DNA of 64,000 bases from Suttonella indologenes (GCF_900460215.1 NZ_UHIA01000004.1:566001-630000); one strand, 5' to 3'; shown: positions 17,608 through 27,739, numbered from the stretch's first letter. Numbers and translations: made by a program. Notes: generated by a model not told the origin, from the sequence alone.

Positions 17608-18666
17608 ATGTCAGAGGTTAAATCGGACATTAAACTAGACGATTTGCTGCGTTTTGCACAAAAACAAGGTGCTTCGGATTTGCATTTGAGCTCGGGTTTG
17701 CCGCCGATGATTCGTGTGGACGGCGATGTCAAACGCTTGAATTTACCGCCTTTGGAAAATCAGGATTTGCGCAATATGATTTTTGCGATTATGACCGATG
17801 CGCAGATGAAGGGCTTCGAGCAGACTTGGGAGGCGGACTTTTCAACCGAGATTCGCGGCGTGGCGCGCTTTCGTGTCAACGTATTTAACCAAAACCGCGG
17901 TATTGCCGTGGTTTTTCGTACCATCCCCAGTAAGGTATTGAGTTTGGCGGATTTGAAAGCGCCTGAAAAATTTGTAGATATTATCGATGTGCCGCGTGGC
18001 TTGGTATTGGTTACCGGTCCGACGGGTTCGGGTAAGTCCACCACTTTGGCGGCGATGCTCAACCATATCAATGAAAATAAACATGAGCATATTCTGACGA
18101 TTGAAGATCCGATCGAATTCGTGCATGAGTCGAAAAAATGCTTGGTCAACCAACGTGAGGTACATCGCGATACGCAAAGCTTCTCAAATGCCCTGCGTGC
18201 GGCGCTGCGTGAAGACCCCGATATTATTCTCGTGGGCGAGCTGCGTGACTTGGAAACCATTCGCTTGGCACTCTCGGCGGCAGAAACGGGACACTTGGTC
18301 TTCGGTACTTTGCATACCAGCTCCGCGGCAAAAACGATTGACCGTATCATCGACGTATTCCCGGGCGAGGAAAAGCAATTGGTGCGTTCGATGTTATCCG
18401 AGTCTTTGCGTGCGGTAGTGGCGCAAACGCTGTTGAAGAAAATCGGCGGCGGACGTGTGGCGGCGCATGAGGTCTTAGTCGGGACTTCGGCGGTGAAAAA
18501 CCTGATTCGCGAAGACAAAGTCGCCCAGATTTATTCCATGATTCAAACCGGTGCGCAATACGGCATGCAAACCCTCGACCAAGCTCTGCAGGTTTTGGTG
18601 CGCAGCGGCACGATTGATCGCACCACGGCAGCATCTAAAGCGCATGATAAAAACAACTTTATGTAA
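17608..18666 (+). CDS. pilT: Type IV pilus retraction ATPase PilT
   Basis: Hexameric cytoplasmic ATPase that depolymerises type IV pili, driving twitching motility and DNA uptake. It shows the Walker A GPTGSGKSTT near residue 137, the Asp box IEDPIEF, the Walker B IILVGELRD and the His box FGTLHTSSA, plus the PilT C-terminal AIRNLIRE-like segment (VKNLIREDKVAQI). I choose the ATG at 17608 (352 residues) because a good ribosome site lies 7 bases upstream; the frame is open back to 17575. It is followed by pilU. Confidence 0.95.
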   Translation: MSEVKSDIKLDDLLRFAQKQGASDLHLSSGLPPMIRVDGDVKRLNLPPLENQDLRNMIFAIMTDAQMKGFEQTWEADFSTEIRGVARFRVNVFNQNRGIAVVFRTIPSKVLSLADLKAPEKFVDIIDVPRGLVLVTGPTGSGKSTTLAAMLNHINENKHEHILTIEDPIEFVHESKKCLVNQREVHRDTQSFSNALRAALREDPDIILVGELRDLETIRLALSAAETGHLVFGTLHTSSAAKTIDRIIDVFPGEEKQLVRSMLSESLRAVVAQTLLKKIGGGRVAAHEVLVGTSAVKNLIREDKVAQIYSMIQTGAQYGMQTLDQALQVLVRSGTIDRTTAASKAHDKNNFM

Positions 18667-18735
18667 GCGTATCGGCGCATTCATCAAACAATGTGCCGGC
18701 TTAATGTATCCTTCTGATTTGATAAGTGAGACAGC

Positions 18736-19962
18736 ATGAATATTGAAAAAGCGGAAATGCGTTCTTGGTTTAATAAATTGATTACCTTCGCAGCCGAAAA
18801 GAAAGCCTCGGATATTTTTATCAATACCAATTTGCCGGTAGCCATGAAATTAGACGGGCAATTGAACTATTTGCCCAAAGCCATGATGGATCAGGAAGAT
18901 GTCTATAATCTGATTGAAACCATTGCGCGCCCGGAGGCGTATCAAGAATTTATCGATAATCACGAATTAAACATCATGGTGGAAGTGCCGGATGTGACCT
19001 ATTTGCGGGTTAACGTATATATGCAGCGCAATATGCCCGGTTTGGTGCTGCGTTTGATTCCGGCGATTATTCCGGAATTGGACGATTTGGATTTGCCGCA
19101 GCCTGATGTGCTGCGCGAATTGTCGATGGCCAAACGCGGTTTGGTGATTATGGTGGGGGCGACCGGTAACGGTAAATCCACGACCTTGGCGGCAATGGTT
19201 GATCATCGCAATCAAAACTCTCAACATCACATCATCACGGTGGAAGATCCGATCGAGTTTATGCACAAGAGTAAGAAAAGCGTGGTCATTCAGCGTGAAG
19301 TAGGCGTAGATACCAAAAGCTATGGCGCAGCGTTGAAAAACTCTTTGCGTGAAGCGCCGGATGTGATTCTTATTGGTGAGATTCGTGATGTGGAAACCAT
19401 GGGCTATGCCTTGCAATTCGCCGAAACGGGGCATTTGTGTATGGCGACCCTGCATGCCACGAATTCCGTACAAGCCTTGGAGCGGATTTATAACTTCTTC
19501 CCGCTGGATCAGCGCGAAAAATTGCAGCTCGACTTATCGGAAAACCTGCGTTGCTTGGTGACTCAGCGCCTCTTGCCGCGCAAAGGCGGCGGTCGTGTGG
19601 TGGCAATGGAGATGATGATGAACACGCCTTATATCGCTCAGCTGATTTTAGAAGGGCAGGTAGGTAAGATTCACGAAGTCTTGGAGCGCGGCGAAGCGGA
19701 GCGCGGCGTTTTTAGTTTTGACCGCTCTATCTTTGATTTATATGAAAAAGATGAAATCGAATATCATGAAGCCCTGAAATATGTGCATTCTGAAAACGAT
19801 TTCCGTATTCGCGTGCGTACGCAGTCTAAACGTCGTCTGCCTGATGAGCTGCAAGCCAGCGGCGATGTCTTCTCCGTACAAAGCGATGACAAACTCGAGC
19901 ATGAATTGCTGCTCAAACAACGCCAAGATCGCAAGGCTTCGCGCATATCTACCGGCGGCTAA
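18736..19962 (+). CDS. pilU: PilT-like accessory retraction ATPase PilU
   Basis: PilT-dependent accessory ATPase of pilus retraction. The 408-residue protein has Walker A GATGNGKSTT near residue 142, the Asp box VEDPIEF, Walker B VILIGEIRD and the His box MATLHATNS. The C-terminal tail is longer and more charged than that of PilT, ending LLKQRQDRKASRI, as is usual for PilU. It lies 69 bases after pilT and 2 bases before parE. Confidence 0.94.
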   Translation: MNIEKAEMRSWFNKLITFAAEKKASDIFINTNLPVAMKLDGQLNYLPKAMMDQEDVYNLIETIARPEAYQEFIDNHELNIMVEVPDVTYLRVNVYMQRNMPGLVLRLIPAIIPELDDLDLPQPDVLRELSMAKRGLVIMVGATGNGKSTTLAAMVDHRNQNSQHHIITVEDPIEFMHKSKKSVVIQREVGVDTKSYGAALKNSLREAPDVILIGEIRDVETMGYALQFAETGHLCMATLHATNSVQALERIYNFFPLDQREKLQLDLSENLRCLVTQRLLPRKGGGRVVAMEMMMNTPYIAQLILEGQVGKIHEVLERGEAERGVFSFDRSIFDLYEKDEIEYHEALKYVHSENDFRIRVRTQSKRRLPDELQASGDVFSVQSDDKLEHELLLKQRQDRKASRISTGG

Positions 19963-19964
19963 GC

Positions 19965-21860
19965 ATGGCATATCACGCAGCGGATCTGGAGCTGCTCAAA
20001 GGGCTGGATCCTGTTAAAGTGCGGCCGGGCATGTACACCGATACAACCCGGCCGAATCATTTGGCGCAGGAAGTCATTGACAATAGTGTTGACGAGGCAT
20101 TGGCAGGCTATGCCAAAAGCATACGCGTCGTTTTGCATCGCGACGGCTCTTTGTCGGTCAGTGATGACGGACGCGGTATGCCGGTTGACGAGCATCCTGA
20201 AGAAAAAGTCTCGGGCGTGGAGCTGATTTTGACGCGTCTGCATGCCGGCGGTAAATTTTCGCGCAAAAATTATGCCTTTTCAGGCGGTTTGCATGGCGTC
20301 GGTGTTTCTGTTGTTAATGCCTTGTCTTCGCGTTTGGAAGTCAGCATTGAGCGTGAGGGTTTTCGCTATCAATTGGCTTGTGAGCACGGCGAAGTGGTCG
20401 AGCCTTTGCAGGCAGTGGAAGCGATTGGCAAACGCCGCCGCGGTACGACGGTGCGTTTCTGGCCGGAAGCGCGCTATTTTGACAGCGTGAATTTCTCTCT
20501 GCCGCGCCTCTTGCATACCCTCAAAGCCAAAGCCGTGTTATGCCGCGGTTTGCAAGTGAGTTTCTTTAATGAATATGACGGTAGCGAGCAGCAATGGCAT
20601 TATGAAGATGGTTTATTTGCTTATTTGAGCGAAGCCCTGCAAGGGCAAGAATGCCTGCCTGCCGAGCCCTATACCCTGAGCTATCAAGACGAAGAGCAGG
20701 GCGAAATCGATGTGGCGCTCTGCTGGGTGCCGGGTATGGGCGCAGAGGGCATTTATGAAAGCTATGCTAATCTGATTCCCACCACCGGCGGCGGCACGCA
20801 TGTCAACGGTCTGCGTACGGGATTGGTGGAAGCCTTGCGCGAATTCTGCGAGTTCCGCCAATTGCTGCCGCGCGGAGTCAAGCTCTCGCCTGAAGATGTT
20901 TGGGACGGCTGTCAATTCGTCTTATCGGTCAAAATTTCCGAACCGCAATTCTCCAGTCAAACCAAAGAACGCTTGAGTTCGCGGCAATGTGCCGCTTGGC
21001 TGGCGGCAGTCATTACCGATCAATTTGGCTTGTATCTCAATCAGCACAGCGAATTCGGTGAAGCCTTAGCGCAATTGGCCATCAGCCATGCTCAGCAAAG
21101 AATGCGTGAAGGCAAAAAAGTAGTGCGGAAAAAAATCACGCAGGGACCTGCTTTGCCGGGAAAATTGGCGGATTGTGTCAGCCAAGATTTAAACATGACG
21201 GAGCTGTTTTTAGTCGAAGGCGATTCGGCGGGCGGTTCTGCCAAACAAGCACGCGACCGGCATACGCAGGCTATCCTGCCTTTGCGCGGCAAAATTCTCA
21301 ATACTTGGGAAGTAGATTCCGATGAAGTCATGGCAAGCCAATCCGTGCACGATATTGCGGTGGCAATCGGCTTGGATCCTGCCAGTGAAGATTTATCGGG
21401 CTTGCGTTACGGCAAAATCTGCATTTTGGCGGATGCCGATTCGGACGGTCTGCATATCGCTACTTTAATCTGCGCGCTTATGGTCAAGCATTTCCCAGCT
21501 TTGGTTGCCGCCGGGCATTTATATGTCGCTATGCCGCCTTTATACCGCCTTGATGCGGGTAAACGTGTGGAATATGCGCTGGACGACAGCGAAAAAGAAG
21601 CGCTGATTCGTCAGATTCAGCGCGACGGTTTTCAAGGCAAAATCAATGTGACGCGCTTTAAGGGCTTGGGTGAAATGAATCCGCCGCAATTGCGCGAGAC
21701 GACGATGAATCCCGATACGCGCCGCTTGGTGCAACTGCAATACGACAGCGCGGAAAATGTGGAATTGCTGGATATGCTCTTGTCGAAAAAACGCAGCGGC
21801 GACCGCCGCGACTGGTTGGAAAGCAACGGCGATATTGCCGATAATTTGGATACTTTGTGA
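19965..21860 (+). CDS. parE: DNA topoisomerase IV subunit B
   Basis: ATPase subunit of the decatenating topoisomerase. The GHKL ATP site is seen in VIDNSVDEALAG, VSDDGRGMPVDEHP and AFSGGLHGVGVSVVNALS. The TOPRIM domain has LFLVEGDSAGGSAKQARDR and LADADSDGLHIATL. The 631 residues equal the usual ParE length, and it is ParE rather than GyrB because no long TOPRIM insert is present. Its TGA overlaps the parC ATG by one base, so the two subunits are coupled. Confidence 0.96.
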   Translation: MAYHAADLELLKGLDPVKVRPGMYTDTTRPNHLAQEVIDNSVDEALAGYAKSIRVVLHRDGSLSVSDDGRGMPVDEHPEEKVSGVELILTRLHAGGKFSRKNYAFSGGLHGVGVSVVNALSSRLEVSIEREGFRYQLACEHGEVVEPLQAVEAIGKRRRGTTVRFWPEARYFDSVNFSLPRLLHTLKAKAVLCRGLQVSFFNEYDGSEQQWHYEDGLFAYLSEALQGQECLPAEPYTLSYQDEEQGEIDVALCWVPGMGAEGIYESYANLIPTTGGGTHVNGLRTGLVEALREFCEFRQLLPRGVKLSPEDVWDGCQFVLSVKISEPQFSSQTKERLSSRQCAAWLAAVITDQFGLYLNQHSEFGEALAQLAISHAQQRMREGKKVVRKKITQGPALPGKLADCVSQDLNMTELFLVEGDSAGGSAKQARDRHTQAILPLRGKILNTWEVDSDEVMASQSVHDIAVAIGLDPASEDLSGLRYGKICILADADSDGLHIATLICALMVKHFPALVAAGHLYVAMPPLYRLDAGKRVEYALDDSEKEALIRQIQRDGFQGKINVTRFKGLGEMNPPQLRETTMNPDTRRLVQLQYDSAENVELLDMLLSKKRSGDRRDWLESNGDIADNLDTL

Positions 21861-24112
21861 TGTCTGATACTTCTCTTATGCTGCCGGGCGATGAGCAGCA
21901 GTCTTTGCAGCACTTTAGCGAGCAGGCTTATTTGAATTACGCCATGTATGTGATTTTAGACCGCGCTTTGCCGAGTCTGGCGGACGGTTTGAAGCCGGTG
22001 CAGCGGCGTTTGGTCTATGCGATGAGCGAATTGGGCTTGAGTGCGACGGCGAAATATAAGAAATCGGCGCGTACGGTGGGCGATGTCTTGGGTAAGTATC
22101 ACCCTCACGGTGATACGGCCTGCTATGAGGCGATGGTCTTGATGGCGCAACCTTTTTCTTATCGTTATCCTTTGGTGGACGGGCAGGGCAACTGGGGCAG
22201 TCCTGATGATCCCAAATCCTTTGCCGCCATGCGTTATACCGAGTCGCGTTTAAGCTCTTATGCCAAATCCTTGTTGCAGGAATTAGGCGAGGGAACGGTG
22301 CAATGGACAGCGAATTTTGACGGCACCTTGCAGGAACCGGCGCAGTTGCCGGCACGTTTGCCCAATATTTTGCTTAACGGCGGCAGCGGCATCGCCGTGG
22401 GTATGAGTACCGATATTGCGCCGCATAATCTGCGCGAGGTAGCGGCGGCTTGCCGCGCTTTGTTGACCAATCCCGATTTGGATACGCAGGCCTTGATGCA
22501 ATATGTGCCGGCGCCGGATTATCCCACCGGCGGCGAGTTAATCAGTTCTGCGCAGGACTTGCGCAGTTTGTATGAAAGCGGCGGCGGTTCGGTGAAATTG
22601 CGGGCGCGCTATGTGCTGGAAGAAGGCAATATCGTGATTGAGCAATTGCCTTATCAAGTCTCGGGCGCGCGGGTGCAGGAGCAAATTGCCAAGCAAATGC
22701 AGGAGAAGAAGCTGCCGTGGCTAGAAGATGTGCGCGACGAATCCGACCATGAGCAGCCGACGCGTTTGGTACTGGTGCCGCGTTCGCAGCGCGTGGATAG
22801 CGAGCGTTTGATGCAGCATTTGTTTGCCACCACCGATTTGGAAAAAAACTACCGCGTTCAGTTCAATATGATCGGTTTGGACGGCAAGCCGCAGGTGAAA
22901 GGCTTGAAGCAGATTTTGCAGGAATGGCTGGTCTTTCGCGAGCAAACCGTGCTGCGTCGTCTGCATCACCGTTTGCAGGCGGTGGAAGAGCGTCTGCATG
23001 TCTTGGCGGCTTTGCTGATTGCTTTTTTGAATTTGGACGAAGTGATTCGCATCGTGCGCGAAGAAGAGGCGCCTAAAGCGGTCTTGATGCAGACCTTTGC
23101 CTTAAGCGAGGGGCAGGCGGAGGCGATCTTAAACACGCGTCTGCGCCATTTGGCGAAACTGGAAGAAATGAAAATCCGCGAGGAGCAGGAAGCGCTGTTA
23201 GGCGAAAAAGCGCAATTAGAAGCCCTAATCGGCAATCAGGCGGCGCGCCATGCCTTGATGAGCGAAGAATTGGCCGCCGATGCGGAGGCTTACGGCGATG
23301 CGCGGCGCACCTTATTGGTGGAACGCGAGGCGGCGCAAGCCTTGGACGAAAGCGAATTATTGCCCAGTGAGGCTTTGACTTTTGTCTTATCCGAGATGGG
23401 CTGGGTGCGCGCGGCGAAAGGGCATCAGATTGACGGGGCGGCTTTAAGCTATAAAAGCGGCGACGGCTTTTTGCTGCAATTGGCGGTGAAAAGCAATCAA
23501 AGCCTGTGCTTATTAGCCGATAACGGTCGCTGCTATACCTTGGCGATGGCGAATCTGCCTTCCGCACGCGGCAACGGCGAACCTTTGAGCAGTATGCTGA
23601 GCCTTGAGGCAGGGAGCAAAATCATTGCCGCCTGTCTGTGGCAGGAAGCGGGGCAATATGTGGTGGCGGCGGATAACGGCTGCGGATTTATTGTGAGCGG
23701 CGCGGATTTGTTCAGCAAAACCAAAACCGGCAAGGCTTTAATTAACACAGGCGAGGCAAAGGCATTGAGTTTGCAGGCATTGGACAGCGATGAAGATGAG
23801 ATCTTAGCGCTTAATAATGCAGGACGCGCTCTGATTCTGCCTGCGAGAGAATTGCCGCAATTGGCTAAAGGCAAGGGTAATCAAATTATCGGCATCAGTA
23901 AAAAACAATTTGCCGAAGGCTTGCGCATGAATCATATTGTGCTGTTGCCGGCGCAGGCAAATGTTCTGCTCTTTGCCGCCAAGCAAAAAATGCGCATCCG
24001 CGCCGAGGAACGCGGGCAGTATCGCGGCGAACGCGGCAGCAAAGGCGTTTTGCTGCCCAAAGGCTATCAGCAAATTGAGCGCTTAGACTTGGAAAACGAA
24101 GAGGCGGATTAA
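21860..24112 (+). CDS. parC: DNA topoisomerase IV subunit A
   Basis: DNA cleavage/religation subunit of topoisomerase IV. The 750 residues follow the family plan: winged-helix/tower domain, then a C-terminal beta-pinwheel. The catalytic Tyr126 lies in FAAMRYTESRL. The quinolone-determining stretch reads HPHGDTACYE, so the position equivalent to E. coli Ser80 is Thr86, while the acidic residue (Glu90) is kept. The ATG at 21860 overlaps the parE stop as TGATG; an in-frame GTG just before it is less likely. Confidence 0.96.
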   Translation: MSDTSLMLPGDEQQSLQHFSEQAYLNYAMYVILDRALPSLADGLKPVQRRLVYAMSELGLSATAKYKKSARTVGDVLGKYHPHGDTACYEAMVLMAQPFSYRYPLVDGQGNWGSPDDPKSFAAMRYTESRLSSYAKSLLQELGEGTVQWTANFDGTLQEPAQLPARLPNILLNGGSGIAVGMSTDIAPHNLREVAAACRALLTNPDLDTQALMQYVPAPDYPTGGELISSAQDLRSLYESGGGSVKLRARYVLEEGNIVIEQLPYQVSGARVQEQIAKQMQEKKLPWLEDVRDESDHEQPTRLVLVPRSQRVDSERLMQHLFATTDLEKNYRVQFNMIGLDGKPQVKGLKQILQEWLVFREQTVLRRLHHRLQAVEERLHVLAALLIAFLNLDEVIRIVREEEAPKAVLMQTFALSEGQAEAILNTRLRHLAKLEEMKIREEQEALLGEKAQLEALIGNQAARHALMSEELAADAEAYGDARRTLLVEREAAQALDESELLPSEALTFVLSEMGWVRAAKGHQIDGAALSYKSGDGFLLQLAVKSNQSLCLLADNGRCYTLAMANLPSARGNGEPLSSMLSLEAGSKIIAACLWQEAGQYVVAADNGCGFIVSGADLFSKTKTGKALINTGEAKALSLQALDSDEDEILALNNAGRALILPARELPQLAKGKGNQIIGISKKQFAEGLRMNHIVLLPAQANVLLFAAKQKMRIRAEERGQYRGERGSKGVLLPKGYQQIERLDLENEEAD

Positions 24113-24113
24113 C

Positions 24114-25898
24114 ATGCAAACCCTACCTTTGCCGGATTTGTCGACTGCGATCGAGCGGCTCAAACATTGGCTTGCGCCCTTGGTGGACGAGGCGGTTTAC
24201 GCCAAAACGCAGGAAGCGGTAGATGTGTTTGCCAAACGCGACGGCGAGCATCTGTATACGGCGCTCTTGGTGCAAGCGCAGGCCAAAGCGCCCGAATCAT
24301 GGTTGATGGCATTATGGCAGCGTCAGTTTTTGCTCAATCGCGAGAGTTTGCCCTTCAGCAATAATAATTTAACTCTCAAAATCGATTGGAAAGCGCCGCA
24401 AACGGGTTTGAAACGCGTGGCGCATTTTGCGATTGCCATGGCGCGGGTGCATCAATTGTATTTGCGCGAGCCGGAAAAATTGCAGGAGGAATTGGCGGAA
24501 TTGGGATTGGGTAGCGAGCAATATTGCTTGGCGCAATGGGAAGTGCTTAAAGGCGCGGTGCGTCGTCCCAATGCCCAGAAAGACGAGGTGGTGGTGTACG
24601 AGCCGAAAGCAGATGAGCCTGCCCATATCGTGCTGATATATCAGGGACATGCTTGGAAAGTGCAAATAATGGACGGCAAGGGCGATTTGGCGAATGCGGC
24701 GCAATTGGAAAACGTCTTATATGAAATCTTGCAGGAAACGCAGGTGGAGAAAACCGTGCCCTTTACCACGCCTTCGCTTCTGCCTGCCGAGATTGCTCTT
24801 GAAGTGCGCGCTCAGCTGCTGTGTCGCGATGAAAATGCCAAAATCATGCAGGCTTTGAGTCGCGCTTGGTTTGTGCTGACCTTAGACAATGTGCATTATC
24901 TGGACGAAAGCGAAGCCTTTTTTAATGCCGCCTTCGGACAGGGCGACGATTATTGGGCGCATAAACCGCTCAATTATGTCTGTTATTTGAAAGACGACCG
25001 TTTTTTCCTGCATTTCGACCATAGTTTTCTCGATGCGGCGGCGGCGGTGGATATGCTGGCATTAGGGCAGCGTTTATTGGATAAAAGCGCGCAATATCCG
25101 CGCAAAAATAAATTGGCGGATAATTTATCGCTGACGCCCTTGAATTGGATGATTGACGGACGCCGCAACAGCGCGGAAAACGGCAGCAAGGGCGAGGGCA
25201 GCGACGGCACTTACGGGATGCTTTATGAAGCCTTAACGCTATTTCGCCGCCAAAGCGAAACTTTGATGGTCAGCATGTATGACGTTTTCATGACCGATGA
25301 GGAAAAACGCTTATTAAGGAATTATTCCTTATCGGGCGTGATTCAATTGCTGCTGCAATATGCCCAATTTATTACCTACGGCGAGGTGCGCCATACCAGT
25401 CAGTCTTTGGATATGCGTCATTTTTACCACGGACGCAGCGACACCATTGCTACCGTGACCAAAGATTCTTTAGAAGCCGTATATGCTTTGGCGGAGCACC
25501 GCCTTAGCGTCAAACAATTGCAGCAAGCAGTGCAGATTCATGAAAAACGCGTCAAATTGAGCCAAAACGGCGGCGGTATTAACGGCTTCTGGTTGGCGAT
25601 GCGTTATATGGGCGAAGTGCAGGGCGTGCAGATTGATTTGTTGCAAGACGAAGGTTTGCTGACTTTGCTCAATCCTTTTGTGGCGACGATTGAATCCAGC
25701 AATCATCACAGCGAAGGCAAATTGGTCTTTGCGCCGCCGCAGGAAAACGGTTTGGCGGTCAGCTACAATGCCAGTCGTAATTATTGTGATTTCGTGATTA
25801 CACATAAAAGAAGCAAAATCAATGAGGTGGAAAAATTTACCCGTGCCATCGGCAGCGGATTGAAACAGATTCTCCTGCTTTTACGCGAGCAGCAATAA
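24114..25898 (+). CDS. Choline/carnitine O-acyltransferase family protein
   Basis: Resembles carnitine acetyltransferase, which moves acyl groups between CoA and carnitine or choline. Shared features in order: an N-terminal LPLPDL segment with a Trp-rich helix, LPFSNNNL, a candidate catalytic His303 in HFDHSFLDAAAAVDM, the acceptor-site signature YGEVRHTSQSLDMRHFYHGR followed by SDTIATVTKD, and a C-terminal AVSYNASRNYCDFVITH. The 594 residues match animal and fungal enzymes. Such genes are infrequent in bacteria. It starts one base after the parC stop and has the same composition as its neighbours, so any transfer is old. The acyl acceptor cannot be told from sequence. Confidence 0.8.
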   Translation: MQTLPLPDLSTAIERLKHWLAPLVDEAVYAKTQEAVDVFAKRDGEHLYTALLVQAQAKAPESWLMALWQRQFLLNRESLPFSNNNLTLKIDWKAPQTGLKRVAHFAIAMARVHQLYLREPEKLQEELAELGLGSEQYCLAQWEVLKGAVRRPNAQKDEVVVYEPKADEPAHIVLIYQGHAWKVQIMDGKGDLANAAQLENVLYEILQETQVEKTVPFTTPSLLPAEIALEVRAQLLCRDENAKIMQALSRAWFVLTLDNVHYLDESEAFFNAAFGQGDDYWAHKPLNYVCYLKDDRFFLHFDHSFLDAAAAVDMLALGQRLLDKSAQYPRKNKLADNLSLTPLNWMIDGRRNSAENGSKGEGSDGTYGMLYEALTLFRRQSETLMVSMYDVFMTDEEKRLLRNYSLSGVIQLLLQYAQFITYGEVRHTSQSLDMRHFYHGRSDTIATVTKDSLEAVYALAEHRLSVKQLQQAVQIHEKRVKLSQNGGGINGFWLAMRYMGEVQGVQIDLLQDEGLLTLLNPFVATIESSNHHSEGKLVFAPPQENGLAVSYNASRNYCDFVITHKRSKINEVEKFTRAIGSGLKQILLLLREQQ

Positions 25899-25938
25899 TT
25901 GCCGCTATAATAGGCGCTTTGATTTTCTGGGAAAAACC

Positions 25939-26478
25939 GTGTTTCGCAAAATTGTATTGGTTGGACCGATGGGGGCAGGGAAGACCTCATTGGGCAAGCG
26001 CTTGGCAAGCCGCTTGAAATGGCAGTTTTTTGATACCGATCATGTGGTGATTAAAAATTCGGGCGCCGATATTCCGCTGATTTTCGAGCGCGAAGGCGAG
26101 GCGGGTTTTCGCCGCCGCGAACATGCGGCTTTGAAAGAGGTCTTGGAAGCGCCGATGGATGCAGTGATTGCCTGCGGCGGCGGCATTGTGATCACGCCTG
26201 AGAACCGCAGCCTGATTATGACTCAGCCTTTGGTGGTTTTCTTGGACGTTTCGGTGGAACGGCAATTGGAACGCATCGGCTTGGATAAAAACCGACCCCT
26301 GATTCATGCACCGGATAAACGCGAGCGTTTGCAGCATTTGCGCGATGAGCGCCTAGGTTTATACGAAGGCATTGCCGATATGCGCATCGATACCGACAGT
26401 AATAATTTCAATCTTTCTTTTAACCGCCTTTATTGCGGCGTAAAAGATTTTCTGCAGCAGGACAGTCTTGCTCAGTGA
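25939..26478 (+). CDS. aroK: Shikimate kinase
   Basis: Phosphorylates shikimate at O3 in aromatic amino acid synthesis. The P-loop GPMGAGKTSLGK is at residues 9-20. Shikimate-binding residues are in FFDTDHVV, FRRREHAAL and ACGGGIV, and the lid contains KNRPLI. The start is GTG at 25939. The 179 residues are normal. The common partner aroB is not adjacent; a terminator follows immediately. Confidence 0.93.
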   Translation: MFRKIVLVGPMGAGKTSLGKRLASRLKWQFFDTDHVVIKNSGADIPLIFEREGEAGFRRREHAALKEVLEAPMDAVIACGGGIVITPENRSLIMTQPLVVFLDVSVERQLERIGLDKNRPLIHAPDKRERLQHLRDERLGLYEGIADMRIDTDSNNFNLSFNRLYCGVKDFLQQDSLAQ

Positions 26479-26482
26479 ACAG

Positions 26483-26507
26483 AGCCGGCGTAAAGCCGGC
26501 TTTTTTA
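26483..26507. terminator. Terminator shared by aroK and the DUF819 gene
   Basis: A 7-bp GC-rich stem (26483-26489 with 26495-26501) is followed by six T on the plus strand. It lies between the convergent ends of aroK and the DUF819 gene. Confidence 0.8.
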
Positions 26508-26509
26508 AG

Positions 26510-27739
26510 CTAATTGCCGACCACAAAGCGCATCATCAGAGTAGAAAGGTAGCCGCCGACGGTGCCGACCACATAGCCTAAAATACCGAGCAAGACGCCG
26601 ACAGGGGCAAGGGCGGGGTGGAAGGCGGTGGCGACTATGGGTGCGGAAGAAGCGCCGCCCGTATTGGCATTGGATGCCACGCAGAGATAAAACAGCGGTG
26701 CGCGTATCCATTTGGCAATCAGGAAGATAATGCCGACGTGCAGGCTAATCCATAAGGTGCCGACTAACAGCAGTTGCCAATGGGCAATCACGCCGCGTAA
26801 ATCAATCTGCATGCCGATGGCGGCGATGAGGATGAAGATAAAGGCGGTGCCGATTTTGCCCGCGCCGGCATGGTCGAGCGTGCGGGCAGGGGTAAAGGAG
26901 AGGCTGATGCCCATGACGGTAATACTGATGACCGACCAGAAGAAAGTATTATCGAGGCTGTAGTCTTTTGTCCACGCGAATTGCCCGAAGTATTGGGCGA
27001 TGCTTTTGCCCAAGGGATGCGAGATGCCGACGGCGGCAAAGGTCAGCCCAATGATTATCAGCAAATCATTGAGGCTGGTGATGCGGGCATGCTCTTTTTC
27101 ATAGGATTCGACGGCGCTAATCAGACGGTTGATGGCGGTAGTGTCGGCATTCAGCCAGCGGTCGATTTTAGCCTGATGTTTGGCGAGAATGAAAATGGCG
27201 AGCAGCCATAATGAGGCATTGCTGGTATCGACTAAAATCATGATGCCGAACATGGTGTCGTCAACGGCAAAGACTTCTTTCATGGCGGCTTGGTTTGCTG
27301 CGCCGCCGATCCAGCTGGCGGCAACGGCGGAAAAGCTGCGCCATAGGGTATCGTCTTGAAAGGCTTCGGGATTGACGAGGGAGTAGAGCCACAGACTCAA
27401 AGGCCCGCAGAGCATAATCGCCAGCGTGGCGGCAAAAAACATGGCAAGCACTTTCCAGCCCAGTCCCAAGAGTTTGGGTACGTCCATGGACAGCGTCATG
27501 AGGAATAATGCCGCCGGCAAGAGATAGGTGGCGGCAAAGCCGTAGATTTGTCTGCCGACGCCTTCGCCGAATGTGCCTAAGGTGTTGAAAGTCGCAGGAA
27601 TAAAGCAGCAGAGCACGATGGCGGGGAAGATGGCGTAAAAACGCCGCCAAAAAGGATGCTCGAGTTTAGCGGTGTAAAAAATCAGGGCGACGATGCCCAT
27701 AATCAGTCCGAATGCACTCGGTAGGCTAGAGATGATCAT
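26510..27739 (-). CDS. DUF819 family integral membrane protein
   Basis: A 409-residue protein with about ten hydrophobic segments, matching the DUF819 (YjcL-like) family. Conserved features are the Gly/Asn-rich loop SWIGGAANQAAMKEVFAV in mid-chain and ASNANTGGASSAPIVATAF near the C-terminus, the latter resembling discontinuous helices of transporters. It is probably a transporter of unknown substrate. A ribosome site AAGGAA lies 9 bases before the ATG. It lies 12 bases after ilvA on the same strand, so the two are likely co-transcribed. Confidence 0.82.
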   Translation of the reverse strand: MIISSLPSAFGLIMGIVALIFYTAKLEHPFWRRFYAIFPAIVLCCFIPATFNTLGTFGEGVGRQIYGFAATYLLPAALFLMTLSMDVPKLLGLGWKVLAMFFAATLAIMLCGPLSLWLYSLVNPEAFQDDTLWRSFSAVAASWIGGAANQAAMKEVFAVDDTMFGIMILVDTSNASLWLLAIFILAKHQAKIDRWLNADTTAINRLISAVESYEKEHARITSLNDLLIIIGLTFAAVGISHPLGKSIAQYFGQFAWTKDYSLDNTFFWSVISITVMGISLSFTPARTLDHAGAGKIGTAFIFILIAAIGMQIDLRGVIAHWQLLLVGTLWISLHVGIIFLIAKWIRAPLFYLCVASNANTGGASSAPIVATAFHPALAPVGVLLGILGYVVGTVGGYLSTLMMRFVVGN

